64,000 nt of DNA. It comes from Lenzites betulinus (lineage: Eukaryota; Basidiomycota; Agaricomycetes; Polyporales; Polyporaceae). Positions 11,602 through 21,900 of this stretch are shown one piece after another (within the stretch, counting starts at the first letter, position 1; each line of letters opens with the position of its first letter). A program made the position numbers and the translations under genes. The stretch lies in the NCBI GenBank assembly GCA_022264855.1, contig JABYQU010000059.1:157025-221024 (forward strand). The letters run 5' to 3'. Below the pieces are notes generated by a model. The model did not search any database, was not told where the DNA came from, and saw nothing but the letters and a program-made list of their open reading frames with translations.

Positions 11602-13971
11602 TCACGACGCCATGGACGTAGCATCGTCGTAAGGAGGGGGAGCATCGCCTCCCGGCTCTCCTTGAGTCTCTTGACGAGCCCCTGCGTCACCCATTTCGGT
11701 GACCGGGGCCGTGGTGGTGGGCGTAGCCTCGCCCTCCTCGACCTCCATGTTGTCGTTCGACGCGTGAGCTGGAGGGGGAGGAGCGGGGTTAGCGGCCGGA
11801 GCCTCGTTGGTAGCGGTCGACGTGGGTGTCGCCGCTATGTTTAGGGATTGGGGAGGGGGTACATTGACCACCTCCGATACAGAGTGTATGCCGGGGAGAG
11901 CCGTGATAGGTTCCCCGGGAGTGATTCCTTCGCGAGCGGTGCGGGATCGCGCGGCCGCGTCGCGGTGCTCGTCTGCCCACTCGATGGTGACGCCTAGTCG
12001 GGCGTACCAGAGTGCGACGTGAAACAGGGACAGCGCGTCCTCTGCGAAGCTGCCGGGATATGCCTGCGTGGTGCTCTCGGGGCTGACAGGGTACTGTCCC
12101 GTCAGAATGATGTGACGGTACAGGCCCGGCACTGAGAACAATACGTTCGTCAGCGATAGCCACCGTCCGCGTTCAGACGGGGTTACACGGCGCGTCAAAG
12201 CGCGGCGACCCATCCGGTGGAACTCGACGTGGACCAGTTGCGGCCGACCGTCGGGGGCGACCGTCATCCACGACGGACGAGACGACGGGTAGTTCTTCAT
12301 CCACTCGCGAAGCTCCTTCGCGGTGGAGTCCAGCCGTGGCTGCGCGAGCTTCACGTGCGGCTGCTGCTTGGAGCGATACGGCCGTCCTGCAATCGGGCGG
12401 TCGTTGCGGGTGGTGGGCATCGGCAGATGCGCCGTGCTTGTAGGGATTAACCCCGGCGGCGTATATGCAGCCGGGTGGGGCTGGTCTACGGTGGGACCTG
12501 TCCGATTGGATGGGCCACCCGAGGGACCAGCTCGGTCGGGGTTCCGCCAGCTGCTCACCAAGACTTGTAATCCCCGCACGCTGGTCAGTGCGGGGTTGGC
12601 GTTGACCTGCGCCAGCAGATGTTGTATGCGATGCCGCGCCTGACCCATGTCAGTGTGCGAGGCATCCAAGATTTGCCGGGCCTCCTCTTGAGTCATTGGC
12701 ACGAAGTCGTACCAATGGTTGGTGAGCTTGGGGTCCGAGTTCGCCGGTGCGGCTAACTCGTCGTGGGGCCAGTTGGGGATGAGCGACTGATGAGAGGCGG
12801 CAGTCGTGCCTGTCCACGTCATCGTGCCCGGGCGCGGAGGAGCTGGTACTCCTCGACGCGCGTTCCGCATCACTTGCCGACTCGAAATACGCCGCGCCCG
12901 TTTGGCGTCGAACGTAGCCTCGTCTTCCGACGAGAAGTCGTAGTCGACCATGGGGTGCGGGGCCGGCTCTTCCCGCGGCGGCTCGATTCTTTGGGTCTCG
13001 GGCGACGTCTGCGTCGGCCGAGTCGTGGTAGACGATCCTTGTCGGAACATGTCAAATCCACGAACGTCCCCTGCTGATATTGGCGGGGGAAAGCGGGACG
13101 ACATGTCCTCGCGCCTATCCCCGCGCCGCACCGTCCTGTCCTCGTTGGGACGGCTGTAAGGTTGGTAACGAGCAGTTTCTGCTCGAGACTCCTGTTGTTT
13201 CTTCATATCCTCCAGCTGCTGCTGGAGTCGATCCTTCTCGTCTTGCAGATCGTCGTACCGCTCGCGCTCGTCGTTGCGCTCGCGACGGTACTGCTCCATC
13301 GTCTCACGACGCTCATCTGCGAGCTGCCGTGCCTCCTTCAACTGCTCTTGCAGTTCGGCTATACGCCGCTCGTTCTCCGCGGCGTCCCCTCCCTCCTTGG
13401 AGCGACTATGCTCCTCGAAGTACTGCCAGAACCGGGCTTGAAGCTGAGCTTGCACGCTCATTTGAGCTTCGCGCAGCGATGGCTCCGACTGCGCGCCCCG
13501 AAGATGGCGGATGAACTCGGCGCAGATCACGCAGCCCGTCGTATGCGCGACGAGGAGCGGATGCTCTGCTACCGGTCCCCAGGCCAGGTTCATGCTCAGT
13601 GGCATGATGGGCGGCATCCCTGGCATTACGCCCATGGGAGCGACCTGATTTTGGGGCGGAGCAAACGCTGAGACCGACACCCCATGTGCTTGAGGGTACG
13701 CGGGCGGGTACGCGTAGCCGTATCCCAGCTGCGGATATTGATTCGTAGGCGGTGTCTGCGTTGGGGCACCGCCGTACTGGTACTGGGCCGGATACGGCGC
13801 AGGATACCCAGCTACTTGCTGATGCACGGCTGGGGCGGCAGGATCCGGGAAGGCCACGTTTGGTGGCATGGCGGTAGAGGGGGGTGCTGGGCGATCCACT
13901 ACCATTTCGGTAGTGGCGCTCGGGGGTGCGTTGAGGGGCGCGTGAGGCGGCTGGGATTGGTCCGGGTTCAT
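11602..13971 (-). CDS. Third ORF of the chromovirus (789 aa, unknown function)
   Basis: Intact ORF between pol and the 3' LTR, in the position where env-like genes sit in some Ty3/gypsy elements. The starting ATG lies 323 bp after the pol stop. Residues 1-150 are rich in Pro, Gln, Tyr and Ala. A Cys pair (GCVICAEF) occurs near residue 150. Residues about 190-275 are a strongly charged heptad-like coiled coil. A Ser/Pro/Arg-rich linker and an acidic patch (DYDFSSEDEA) follow, and then a more ordered region at about 380-670 with many Trp, His and aromatic residues. The C-terminus is Pro/Thr-rich and ends with a PPPYDD motif. There is no signal peptide or membrane segment, so a true envelope protein is unlikely. 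No known domain is recognised. An assembly, nucleic-acid-binding or host-interaction role is only a guess. Confidence 0.8.
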   Translation of the reverse strand: MNPDQSQPPHAPLNAPPSATTEMVVDRPAPPSTAMPPNVAFPDPAAPAVHQQVAGYPAPYPAQYQYGGAPTQTPPTNQYPQLGYGYAYPPAYPQAHGVSVSAFAPPQNQVAPMGVMPGMPPIMPLSMNLAWGPVAEHPLLVAHTTGCVICAEFIRHLRGAQSEPSLREAQMSVQAQLQARFWQYFEEHSRSKEGGDAAENERRIAELQEQLKEARQLADERRETMEQYRRERNDERERYDDLQDEKDRLQQQLEDMKKQQESRAETARYQPYSRPNEDRTVRRGDRREDMSSRFPPPISAGDVRGFDMFRQGSSTTTRPTQTSPETQRIEPPREEPAPHPMVDYDFSSEDEATFDAKRARRISSRQVMRNARRGVPAPPRPGTMTWTGTTAASHQSLIPNWPHDELAAPANSDPKLTNHWYDFVPMTQEEARQILDASHTDMGQARHRIQHLLAQVNANPALTSVRGLQVLVSSWRNPDRAGPSGGPSNRTGPTVDQPHPAAYTPPGLIPTSTAHLPMPTTRNDRPIAGRPYRSKQQPHVKLAQPRLDSTAKELREWMKNYPSSRPSWMTVAPDGRPQLVHVEFHRMGRRALTRRVTPSERGRWLSLTNVLFSVPGLYRHIILTGQYPVSPESTTQAYPGSFAEDALSLFHVALWYARLGVTIEWADEHRDAAARSRTAREGITPGEPITALPGIHSVSEVVNVPPPQSLNIAATPTSTATNEAPAANPAPPPPAHASNDNMEVEEGEATPTTTAPVTEMGDAGARQETQGEPGGDAPPPYDDATSMAS

Positions 13972-14294
13972 GGCGGTGGTGCGAGTGTTGAGGGCGAGTG
14001 GGCGAGTGAGAGAGTCGTAGTAAAAGCAAGAGAGACGAGTGTGAAGTTAGGCGAGCGCGAGCTGGCAATTCGCCAGTCGCAGGGTCGCGGAGCCACGCTA
14101 AGCGCTGGCTGAGCTCGAATCTGAGCTGTAATTACGCGACGCGTCGCGCGTAGCACATGTGACCGCGTGCGAGCGCTTGCTAGCAGGTGGCTGTGCTCGC
14201 GCCTTCAACGCCGGACGCACAAGTCCTTTTCTCCTTTGACGCCGCACTGGCTACACTCGCCGTATCGGCGTAGCTACTCCCCACCGCACACGTA

Positions 14295-17200
14295 TTAGTG
14301 TGCGGCTGGTTTCCGGGGTAAGGCTCGCCATGAGCTGACTCCCATGAGCGTACAATACTCGTCCAACGCTGCGAGATCTTTACAACTCTCATACGGCTCC
14401 CAAGTATGGTCGCCCTGGGTCCACCGTACGTGAAACCGACATCTGGCGCCTTGCCACTCGTGGCCGACTATCTCGTCGACCAACCATTCAGCGTCGTCGC
14501 TGAGCCCGAAGTCGTAGAAGGCTTGGGCATCGCGATGTGGGAATACCGCATCGTCGTTGGCTTCATGTCTCCTAAGTAGGGAGACATGGAATTTGGGATG
14601 TATTCGCCGCTCTCGTAATTCCGAGGGTAGGTCCAATACATAGTTGGAAGTGCGAGGTATGCACTCCAAAATCTTGTATGGCCCGATGTATTTAGGCACG
14701 AGCTTGCGTGCTCGACCTTTGGGCACGGTTAGGTTCTTAGTCGAGAGATAGACTAAGTCTCCAATCTGGAACTCAGGTTCCTCCTGCCTATGCTTATTCG
14801 CATGGTAGGTTTGAGACACGCGAGCGTCGATTATGGCATCGTGCGCTATCTCAAGATTAGCACGAGCTCGCTGTGCGAACTCGCGTACTCCCGCGAACGG
14901 AGTTTCCGTTCTGATTCCACTCATCGACCGAGGTAAATACCCATAGTTCAATTCGAACGGGGCAAACCCAGTAGTAGAGCTGGCGGCAGAATTCAATGCG
15001 AATTCTGCCAAGGGTAGTTTCTCGTACCAATCGAGTTGATTGGGCGATACTATAGCACGGAGAATCTGAGTAATTGAACGAATAGTTCGCTCACTCAGTC
15101 CATCCGTTTGCGGGTGGAAAGAAGTGGACATGAGCAGCTTCGCGCCCATGAGTCTATGAAGCTCACGCCAGAACTTCGACGTGAACTTGCTGTCTCTATC
15201 AGATACGATAGATTCAGGCAACCCGTGGAGTCGTACTACCTCTCGCAGATATACGAGAGATAATTCCGCGGCCGTGTCGGTCATTCGTACAGGTATTAAG
15301 TGTACCATAGACGTCATGCGGCATACGACTACCCATACGTAGTCGTATCCGTGTGACAATGGAAATGGACCGATAAAGTCCATGGAGATCGAGACCCATG
15401 GGGCCAGGGCCAGGGGTAAGCTATGTAGTAGCCCCATAGGTAGTTGAGTGGACGACTTTGCGGTATGACATGTACCGCAAGTTATACAAAATTTATCTAC
15501 GTCTTTGCGTAGAGTCGGCCACCAAAACCAACGTCTGAGATACTCAGACGTGCGTTGCGGACCGAGATGTCCCAACGTACTGTGCGCGCGATCAATCACG
15601 ATCTCGTGTAGTGATCGTTTGTTCAATAGAACCCGGGGTAGGCATAACACAGCCTCGCCCTCGCGGTTCTTGGAGAAAATCAACCCATCGCGAGTGGCGA
15701 ATGCGCTAAACTGAGATGGTTTAGCCATAATTTTGCCAAACGTCTTGTCCGTAACATATCCGTTACGGACGGCTTTCATGAACCCATCTTCGTTTTCGAA
15801 GTGGGTGCGCAGTGAGGGGCCGGACGCTAGCGACATCGCTAGCGTAGGGTCGTCAGGCGACGTTGGTTCAGATGTAACCTCAGCCGCTGGAGCGTGTGTG
15901 GCATACCGTGCGCTCTCTATGACTCGCTCCTCCACTGGCTCCGGCAGCGTGGTAGCTGTCGGCTTCGCTTTTGCCGGGAGAACGACTTTGTTCTTCGGGC
16001 GTGCTACTGGCGCCTCGTCATCGGAGTCACGATAACGAGCAGGTTTCCGAATGACTCGTCCAGCTCGTATCTCGAGCAGACGACTCTGAGGTAGATCGTC
16101 TCCCTCAGGATCTAATCGCGCGTCAGCGTTCACGACGTCGTATTCCGGCGTCGTGTCATGCAAGGAGTCCATCTCGTAGTATCGAGATAGACAGTCCGCG
16201 ACTTTGTTGAGTCGCCCAGGTACGTAGGTAATATCGTAGTCAAATCTGGCTAGGTATTCGTACCAACGAATCTGGCGACGATTCGGATTCTTGACTCCTT
16301 TCATAAATTCTAGGGCCTTATGGTCAGTTACGATACGTAACTTGCGGCCGAGAAGTTTATCCTCCCATTTCAGGAGTCCTTCCATTATTGCAAGGGTCTC
16401 TTGCTCGTACGTGTGATATGCACGCTGAGCACTGGTGAACTTCTTCGATAGAAACCCAGCGGGACGGCAAGTTTGCCAGTCCTCGCCTTGGCCGTATAAG
16501 GCCCCGATTCCAAACAGTGAGGCGTCGCATATGAGCCATATCGGCTCACTGCGGCGCGGGTCTATTGGTCTCAGTATGGGGACCTTGCACGCTAGAGTCT
16601 TAATGGACTCGAAGCATTTCTCGTGCAAGGCTCGCCATACAAAAGGTCTATCGTTGTGTACCATCTCCGAAAGCGGAGATGTGTATGCCGATATATCTGG
16701 CATGAAATGGGCTAGGTAATTCACTAGTCCCAGAAACCGCTGGACTTCATTGTAAGACTGCGGGGTTCTCCAGTTACGGATACGGCTCATCTTGTCTGTA
16801 TCGGCGTGCAAGCCGCGGTCATCTATGCGATGACCTAAACAGTCCAGATCCTTAGAATACAAGTCGCATTTCGACTTGCTAAGGAATAGTTGTGCCTTTC
16901 GAAGCTCGTTAAACACCAATTTCAGGTGTTTCTCGTGATCTTCGATAGTATCCGAGAAGACGAATATGTCATCGAGGTATACGTGAACGAATCGGCCTAT
17001 GAATTCACGAAATATCGTGGTCATTAGCCTTTGGAATGTAGAGGGTGCGTTTGTGTCACCCTGCTGCATTACTTCGCTCACGAAGGTTCCGAAAGGAGTG
17101 GAAAATGCGGTTTTCCAGATATCCTCCGCTACGATGCGTATTTGCTCGTACGCGTCGGATAAGTCGATCTTCGAGCGGTACTTCGCTCGTGCCACATCCA

Positions 17201-17876
17201 TCCGGATCTGATCTTGATCCGGAAATGGCGTAAGATCATGTACAGTATTGTCATTGCGCTGTCTTGCGTCAATGACAGTTCGAAGTTTGCCATTTTTCTT
17301 CGCTACGCATAGTAGCGGAGCTGCTTGTGTGACCGTAGCAGGTCTCCACCAGCCGGCCTTTACATACCGGTTGATCTTCGTAAGAAGCTCATCCTTGATC
17401 GCCTCCGCGCATCGCGGTAGGTGATACTTGTATAGTTTTTTCTCATCAATCAGCGGAATACGATGATTGATCTCCCTATACGGTGGTAGAGTCTCAGGCG
17501 CAGGACGCATTATGTCCTCCGTCTCCTTATACCACCGTTCTCGGAGCCTATTCAGCTCCTCTTCAGATTCATCTATGACAAATCCGACGTGTGTCCGTCG
17601 GATTATTTCATCCTCCAGCTGCTCTTTCGCTATCTGGTCGAGCATCTCGTGGATGCCGAATGGGTCTTTGCCATAGTTGTTGACCAATTTCGGCCTCGAT
17701 TGTGAATGTACGGTAGGTACACTACGTTCTCGTATGTCGGGAACAGCGGCATTCGCTGCCCGACCTTGATGTCGTACCGGAGTTACGACGGTTTCGCCGT
17801 CGTTCCCTCCCCCTTCCGGTGACATACTAGTCATCGCGTAGCGGGTTTGGGGAGGCTCCACCTTGGTGGATTCCAC
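14295..17876 (-). CDS. pol: Pol: RT, RNase H, integrase, chromodomain
   Basis: About 1190 codons open from just after the gag stop. In order: reverse transcriptase with the IDLSDAYEQI segment (about 237-246) and catalytic YLDD (about 300-303); RNase H with ICDAS, a YEQE segment and VTDHKALE; integrase with an HHCC zinc finger (HxxxGHLG...CITCGTC) and a DDE core (MDFIGPF, VSDRDSKF, SERTIR); and a C-terminal chromodomain (EWLVDEIVGHEW...FHVRWTQG..TWEP). There is no ATG at the upstream end of the frame: the first is at 17834, 52 bp inside. This suggests that pol is made as a fusion with gag-pr through the in-frame stop, although reinitiation at 17834 is an alternative. The coding frame appears undamaged. 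The enzymes copy the RNA genome and insert the cDNA, and the chromodomain probably targets marked chromatin. Confidence 0.95.
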   Translation of the reverse strand: MESTKVEPPQTRYAMTSMSPEGGGNDGETVVTPVRHQGRAANAAVPDIRERSVPTVHSQSRPKLVNNYGKDPFGIHEMLDQIAKEQLEDEIIRRTHVGFVIDESEEELNRLRERWYKETEDIMRPAPETLPPYREINHRIPLIDEKKLYKYHLPRCAEAIKDELLTKINRYVKAGWWRPATVTQAAPLLCVAKKNGKLRTVIDARQRNDNTVHDLTPFPDQDQIRMDVARAKYRSKIDLSDAYEQIRIVAEDIWKTAFSTPFGTFVSEVMQQGDTNAPSTFQRLMTTIFREFIGRFVHVYLDDIFVFSDTIEDHEKHLKLVFNELRKAQLFLSKSKCDLYSKDLDCLGHRIDDRGLHADTDKMSRIRNWRTPQSYNEVQRFLGLVNYLAHFMPDISAYTSPLSEMVHNDRPFVWRALHEKCFESIKTLACKVPILRPIDPRRSEPIWLICDASLFGIGALYGQGEDWQTCRPAGFLSKKFTSAQRAYHTYEQETLAIMEGLLKWEDKLLGRKLRIVTDHKALEFMKGVKNPNRRQIRWYEYLARFDYDITYVPGRLNKVADCLSRYYEMDSLHDTTPEYDVVNADARLDPEGDDLPQSRLLEIRAGRVIRKPARYRDSDDEAPVARPKNKVVLPAKAKPTATTLPEPVEERVIESARYATHAPAAEVTSEPTSPDDPTLAMSLASGPSLRTHFENEDGFMKAVRNGYVTDKTFGKIMAKPSQFSAFATRDGLIFSKNREGEAVLCLPRVLLNKRSLHEIVIDRAHSTLGHLGPQRTSEYLRRWFWWPTLRKDVDKFCITCGTCHTAKSSTQLPMGLLHSLPLALAPWVSISMDFIGPFPLSHGYDYVWVVVCRMTSMVHLIPVRMTDTAAELSLVYLREVVRLHGLPESIVSDRDSKFTSKFWRELHRLMGAKLLMSTSFHPQTDGLSERTIRSITQILRAIVSPNQLDWYEKLPLAEFALNSAASSTTGFAPFELNYGYLPRSMSGIRTETPFAGVREFAQRARANLEIAHDAIIDARVSQTYHANKHRQEEPEFQIGDLVYLSTKNLTVPKGRARKLVPKYIGPYKILECIPRTSNYVLDLPSELRERRIHPKFHVSLLRRHEANDDAVFPHRDAQAFYDFGLSDDAEWLVDEIVGHEWQGARCRFHVRWTQGDHTWEPYESCKDLAALDEYCTLMGVSSWRALPRKPAAH

Positions 17877-17885
17877 TACGCTGTG

Positions 17886-17888
17886 CTA
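17886..17888 (-). other. In-frame amber codon between gag-protease and pol
   Basis: The codons on the minus strand read GCG TAT TAG CAC AGC GTA and continue open into pol without a change of frame. In an element with identical LTRs this single UAG is the only interruption of an otherwise continuous frame of more than 2100 codons. It may be a programmed readthrough signal, as known between gag and pol of some retroviruses, or a fresh inactivating mutation. Confidence 0.7.
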
Positions 17889-20720
17889 ATACGCCGCACG
17901 CTGGCTGGCGTATTTGCCTCCTTCAATGAATAACGGGATCTCCTTCCCATTCATCACTACTCGGTTCTTCGCGAAGTCGAGAACAACGCCATATTGACGA
18001 CAGAATACGGTGCCTAATATGGCATCGTATTTGTCAATATCCACGACGTCGAAATAATGCGTTTCGCATATATTTCCGAGCGCTATTGACGCTTGAGCCC
18101 CGAAGTTTATCTTCGTGCGGCTGCCTTTGGTGCCCAACTGTAGGCCCATTGGCTCCTTCAAGTCGATACGACTTGCCTTGCACAAATATGCGAACTCCGG
18201 AGTGATAGAGTCCGTGGTGCATCCGGAGTCAAAGAGCACTAAGCCCTTGACTCCGTTGATCGGGAGCTCGGCACATAACGTGCGTTGCGTATCCAGCGTA
18301 CGTGCTGGTTGTGCCTGCGGATCCTCGATGCGCCGTACTTTGGCGTCATACATCCACGCATGTCTCGCAGCACGGTCTTGCCCTACTGCCATGCTGTGGA
18401 TGTGTATCGTATCCGATACTTCATCGGCCAAAGGTTCTATGCGCATTCCTGCGAACTCCAATTGATCGTAGTGATCATTGGTATCGAACACTTCTTCGTG
18501 CTCTGATTCATACTGAGATCCTCCCCAGCCATATTCTGACTGAGGGTAATCCCCTACGACTTGCAGGTCGGTTTCGTCCTCTACCAGAGCTTCATCCTCC
18601 TCTGGTTCGGGTACATGGTCATCAGCCACGCCGACTTGCTCGTCGTGCGCAGCCTGTTCATGGTCGGACGTATCGTCCAATACTCGTTGAGCAAACATGC
18701 GAGGACCGGAGTGGTCGCGTTTGCCCGCATTCGGACAGACTGGATCGGACGCGAAATGTCCGATCTGTCCACACGAATAGCAAGTCTGCGCTGCTTTGGT
18801 GGCGGCCTGCTTTCCGTTGGGACGATTGTTCGGGTGAGGCACGTTACGTGTCTTGTCCCCAGACGGACCTCCGGTGCGAGGCCGTCCTTGTTCGGCAGGC
18901 TTAGCCGCGTAGTGCGCAGGCCGTGAGACCGACGTAGGTTGCGTCGGTTTACTCGGAGGAGCAGTTTGCTTCCTCCGAGTGGAGAGGTCCTTCGTAGGGC
19001 ACGTCACCGTAGTTGAAGCGACCGTATTATGGCCTTCACGGGCACGCCTGCGCATCTGCATAGCGCGCGTATTCTGCTCGATATCCAGAGCAGCATGGTA
19101 CAGGTCGGTCAATGTATTGTACTTAACGGATAAGCCGTTAACTACCGCTATCACATGCTCGAAACTCTCGGGCAATGCGTCAAGGAACTTGGTCCTCATC
19201 TGGTATCGTGAAGGGCGCTCCCACATCCTGTCGGATATGTATAGTAGCCGTTCATACAGAGCGGCTACTCCTCCCTTGCTAGCGTCGTATTTCAGACGTT
19301 CAAATTGCTGGGCCGCGTAGAGGTAATTATCCCGATGGATAAACCGGCGGAACAGCCCGATTACGGCCTCGGAGAAGAGCCAGTTTCTCTTCTCGCGAGA
19401 AGTGGACTGCACCGTGTTGTAAAACCACAGCGCCGCCTCGTCCGTGAGACTCGAGCTGAGCAGACGTAACCTGTCTGCATCCATGCTGTCTCCGGTGATG
19501 CGGAGAGTATGGAAATACTCCAGTAGCCCGCGGAGCCACAGCTCGAACTCGTCCAGATTGTCTTTGCCGTCGTACGATTTCGGCGGCGGCAACTTGGACA
19601 TCTTGAGATAGGCTGGGGGAGGAGAGGTAGCCTCCTCGCTTACCATCTCCTCAATCATGTCCAGCAATCGCTGGACGCCAAAACTATCTCGCGCGATAGG
19701 ACTGGGACCCGTATACGCCAACTCGGGTACATCATGTGCCGTGTTGGCATCGCGCTCATTATCGGGGCGGGCGTAGTGCATCCCACCCATGGCTGAAGGG
19801 GCCATCGACCGACGAGGTCGTAGTCCTGGCATTGCAGGAGGAAGCGTAGGGCCCGTAACTCCCGCGGCATTCAGGCCTCTGGTAAGAGGCGCGGCCGCGT
19901 CGGGCCAGGCGTTCGTCCTGGATATGGAACCGTAACGCGGTTCCTCCGGGTCGAACACTACGTTCCTGCGAGGCATCGCATTCGATGCTCCGCCTTGACC
20001 GATAGGTCTCGGTGTCGACTCAAACGCCGGCTGCGAACGTCTACGTTCTATGTCGGATTCACTGAGTCCAGCCTTCTTCAGTCGTTCGCGCCGGCTGGCT
20101 TCCCAGCGACGCTGTTCGTCCATTTCCGCCTCGAGATCTGGGGCTGACTCGTATCCGAGTAGCTCGTCTTCGACCTCGTGTTCGTCGCCAGCAGCTTCAC
20201 CTGCTGGCAGCTCGACATCGCTGTCCATTTCGGACCTATTCGGTCCATGCCCGTCGGATCCATGTAATATGGTCAGGCCTGTAATGTGGCCAGCCAGCTC
20301 GTCTTCTGCGTCCAATATCTGGTTCCGTAATTCGCGGAACCGGGTTGCAGACCGCTGCAGTGCGCTGAGCAGCTCGAGCGAGGTTGATGGGGCAATGGAG
20401 TCGCGATGATGTCGGTCGCGAACGCCTTGCCACCGTTTGCTGACCTTCGCTAGACCTTTCGAGTCTAGCGACAGCTGGGAACTCCTACTTGCTGACCTCG
20501 GCAATTGACTCGCCGCTGGCCGCGGCGATTCCGGGCCTCGTACTGAGCCAACCACGATACTACGTGGTTGGCTGACGTATTCCAACGACGGGGAATCCGC
20601 GCGCATAGACGGCAGGCCTGTCCGAGTCACTGGAGGGGGCATAACACTCGTATGCGAGTGAGCTCTTGACGGCGCACGAGAAACGTTCGCTGCGGGGCGT
20701 ACGGTCGTCTCGACCGGCAC
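17886..20720 (-). CDS. gag: Gag-protease polyprotein
   Basis: ORF of 944 codons from an ATG at 20720. The N-terminal third is Arg/Ser/Pro-rich and disordered in appearance. Residues about 370-560 form the Gag capsid-like region (PKSYDGKDNLDEFELWLRGL..., LRLLSSSLTDEAALWFYNTV), which is the retrotransposon Gag core. A zinc knuckle follows (CYSCGQIGHFASDPVC) with six residues instead of four before the last Cys, which is unusual. The C-terminal part carries an aspartic protease with the active-site DSG in VLFDSGCTTDS. Having protease in the gag ORF and not in pol is seen in several chromovirus lineages. Gag packages the RNA, and the protease matures the polyproteins. Confidence 0.92.
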   Translation of the reverse strand: MPVETTVRPAANVSRAPSRAHSHTSVMPPPVTRTGLPSMRADSPSLEYVSQPRSIVVGSVRGPESPRPAASQLPRSASRSSQLSLDSKGLAKVSKRWQGVRDRHHRDSIAPSTSLELLSALQRSATRFRELRNQILDAEDELAGHITGLTILHGSDGHGPNRSEMDSDVELPAGEAAGDEHEVEDELLGYESAPDLEAEMDEQRRWEASRRERLKKAGLSESDIERRRSQPAFESTPRPIGQGGASNAMPRRNVVFDPEEPRYGSISRTNAWPDAAAPLTRGLNAAGVTGPTLPPAMPGLRPRRSMAPSAMGGMHYARPDNERDANTAHDVPELAYTGPSPIARDSFGVQRLLDMIEEMVSEEATSPPPAYLKMSKLPPPKSYDGKDNLDEFELWLRGLLEYFHTLRITGDSMDADRLRLLSSSLTDEAALWFYNTVQSTSREKRNWLFSEAVIGLFRRFIHRDNYLYAAQQFERLKYDASKGGVAALYERLLYISDRMWERPSRYQMRTKFLDALPESFEHVIAVVNGLSVKYNTLTDLYHAALDIEQNTRAMQMRRRAREGHNTVASTTVTCPTKDLSTRRKQTAPPSKPTQPTSVSRPAHYAAKPAEQGRPRTGGPSGDKTRNVPHPNNRPNGKQAATKAAQTCYSCGQIGHFASDPVCPNAGKRDHSGPRMFAQRVLDDTSDHEQAAHDEQVGVADDHVPEPEEDEALVEDETDLQVVGDYPQSEYGWGGSQYESEHEEVFDTNDHYDQLEFAGMRIEPLADEVSDTIHIHSMAVGQDRAARHAWMYDAKVRRIEDPQAQPARTLDTQRTLCAELPINGVKGLVLFDSGCTTDSITPEFAYLCKASRIDLKEPMGLQLGTKGSRTKINFGAQASIALGNICETHYFDVVDIDKYDAILGTVFCRQYGVVLDFAKNRVVMNGKEIPLFIEGGKYASQRAAY

Positions 20721-21900
20721 GTTTACATTCTCGGAACGCGAAGTTACGTTCCGAGTCCGTCGCGCGCCCGCTGATACGGTAAGAGGTGCTCTGACGGCCG
20801 ATAGCCGAGGGGTAGAGGACGTCTAGGTGTGTGATGAAGGGGAGTAAGGTCTCGAGCTCCCTAGGTTCGCTGGTAGGCCGGCCCGTGTACTGTTCGCGCG
20901 CAAGCAGGAAGGATGCCTCTCACGCACAGGGCGGGAGCGCGCGCGGACTCGCGCTGTAGAAGGGCGCGCGCGGAGGTAAACTCAGTAACGCAACGCGCGC
21001 AGAAATAACGCAACGCTCGCAGTCAGCCGCGGGGCTTCGCAACGCAGTACGCACGCAGTAAAACGCAGGAGAAACGGAATAGACGCAATATACGCAACTG
21101 ACGGTACGCTGTCACAGCGGAGAGGTCTCCAGTCGTCCTGCCTTGAAGGGGAAGCTGTTGCACGTTGAGAAGCGCGAGGGACACGTTCCCAGCAGTTGAG
21201 AGAGTGAGGGGTGGATTGTCTGGGGGGTTCGAATGCCCCGAAATGACTATGTACAAGAATGCCCGCAGGCTGAATCAAAACACGTGCTACCATACGGAAG
21301 ATAAGCGGAAACCGGGCCCGGGATGCCTCGCGCGCCGGGCGCACTCGCCGCGCGCGATCCGACTCCTCGCGCGCCTCGTGCGCGCGCCACTGATGCGCCC
21401 CGCGGACCCGCGCGCGCGAGCAGCTAGGGCAGAGGGCTCTGGATAGCGACAGGCATCGCGCGCGCCGTGGTGAAGTGCCCCGCGCGCACCTTGACCTTGC
21501 GCGCGATGGGCTACGCGCACTGCGCGCGCGACGTAGGGGGTACCGAAGTGTGCGGTGGGCTCTGCGCGCGCTGTGGTTGGCGTGCGCGCGCAAGGGTGGA
21601 GAAGGAGGGTTTCTGGCCTGGAACGCCTGTGGAGCGTATCACCGCATGCGGGTGTGAGTACACTGGCACGAGGGGGGTGTTGCGACGTGGCACGCCAGCA
21701 CCGATATCAGTGCGTGGCGGGAGGGAAGAAGCTCGCGGGGGGGAATTAGGCCTACTCGGCCGCTTGCTTCCGGAACCTGGCGCGGATTCTTCCATTTGGA
21801 AGGATGTCGAGTTGTTTATGGCAGATGTTGTTGATGATTGATGACGTGGTAACGTCGAGCCCCAAATATGGGCGTGTAAGTATCACGGAGAGTAAAAAAG
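20721..21900 (-). other. Leader between 5' LTR and gag
   Basis: Untranslated leader of about 1.2 kb. It contains a very CG-alternating stretch (21300-21600, many gcgcgc words) that opens ORFs on both strands with no recognisable product. The bases next to the 5' LTR on the coding strand (cttttttactctccgtgat) do not show the TGG start typical of tRNA-primed elements. Confidence 0.6.

Noticed and set aside
11602..13971. Reading the third chromovirus ORF as an envelope gene
   Set aside because: No signal peptide, membrane segment or glycoprotein-like cysteine pattern.
21222..21240. tRNA T-arm-like hairpin ggggttcgaatgcccc
   Set aside because: No acceptor stem, D-arm or anticodon arm at the right distances. 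It lies in the leader of the retrotransposon.
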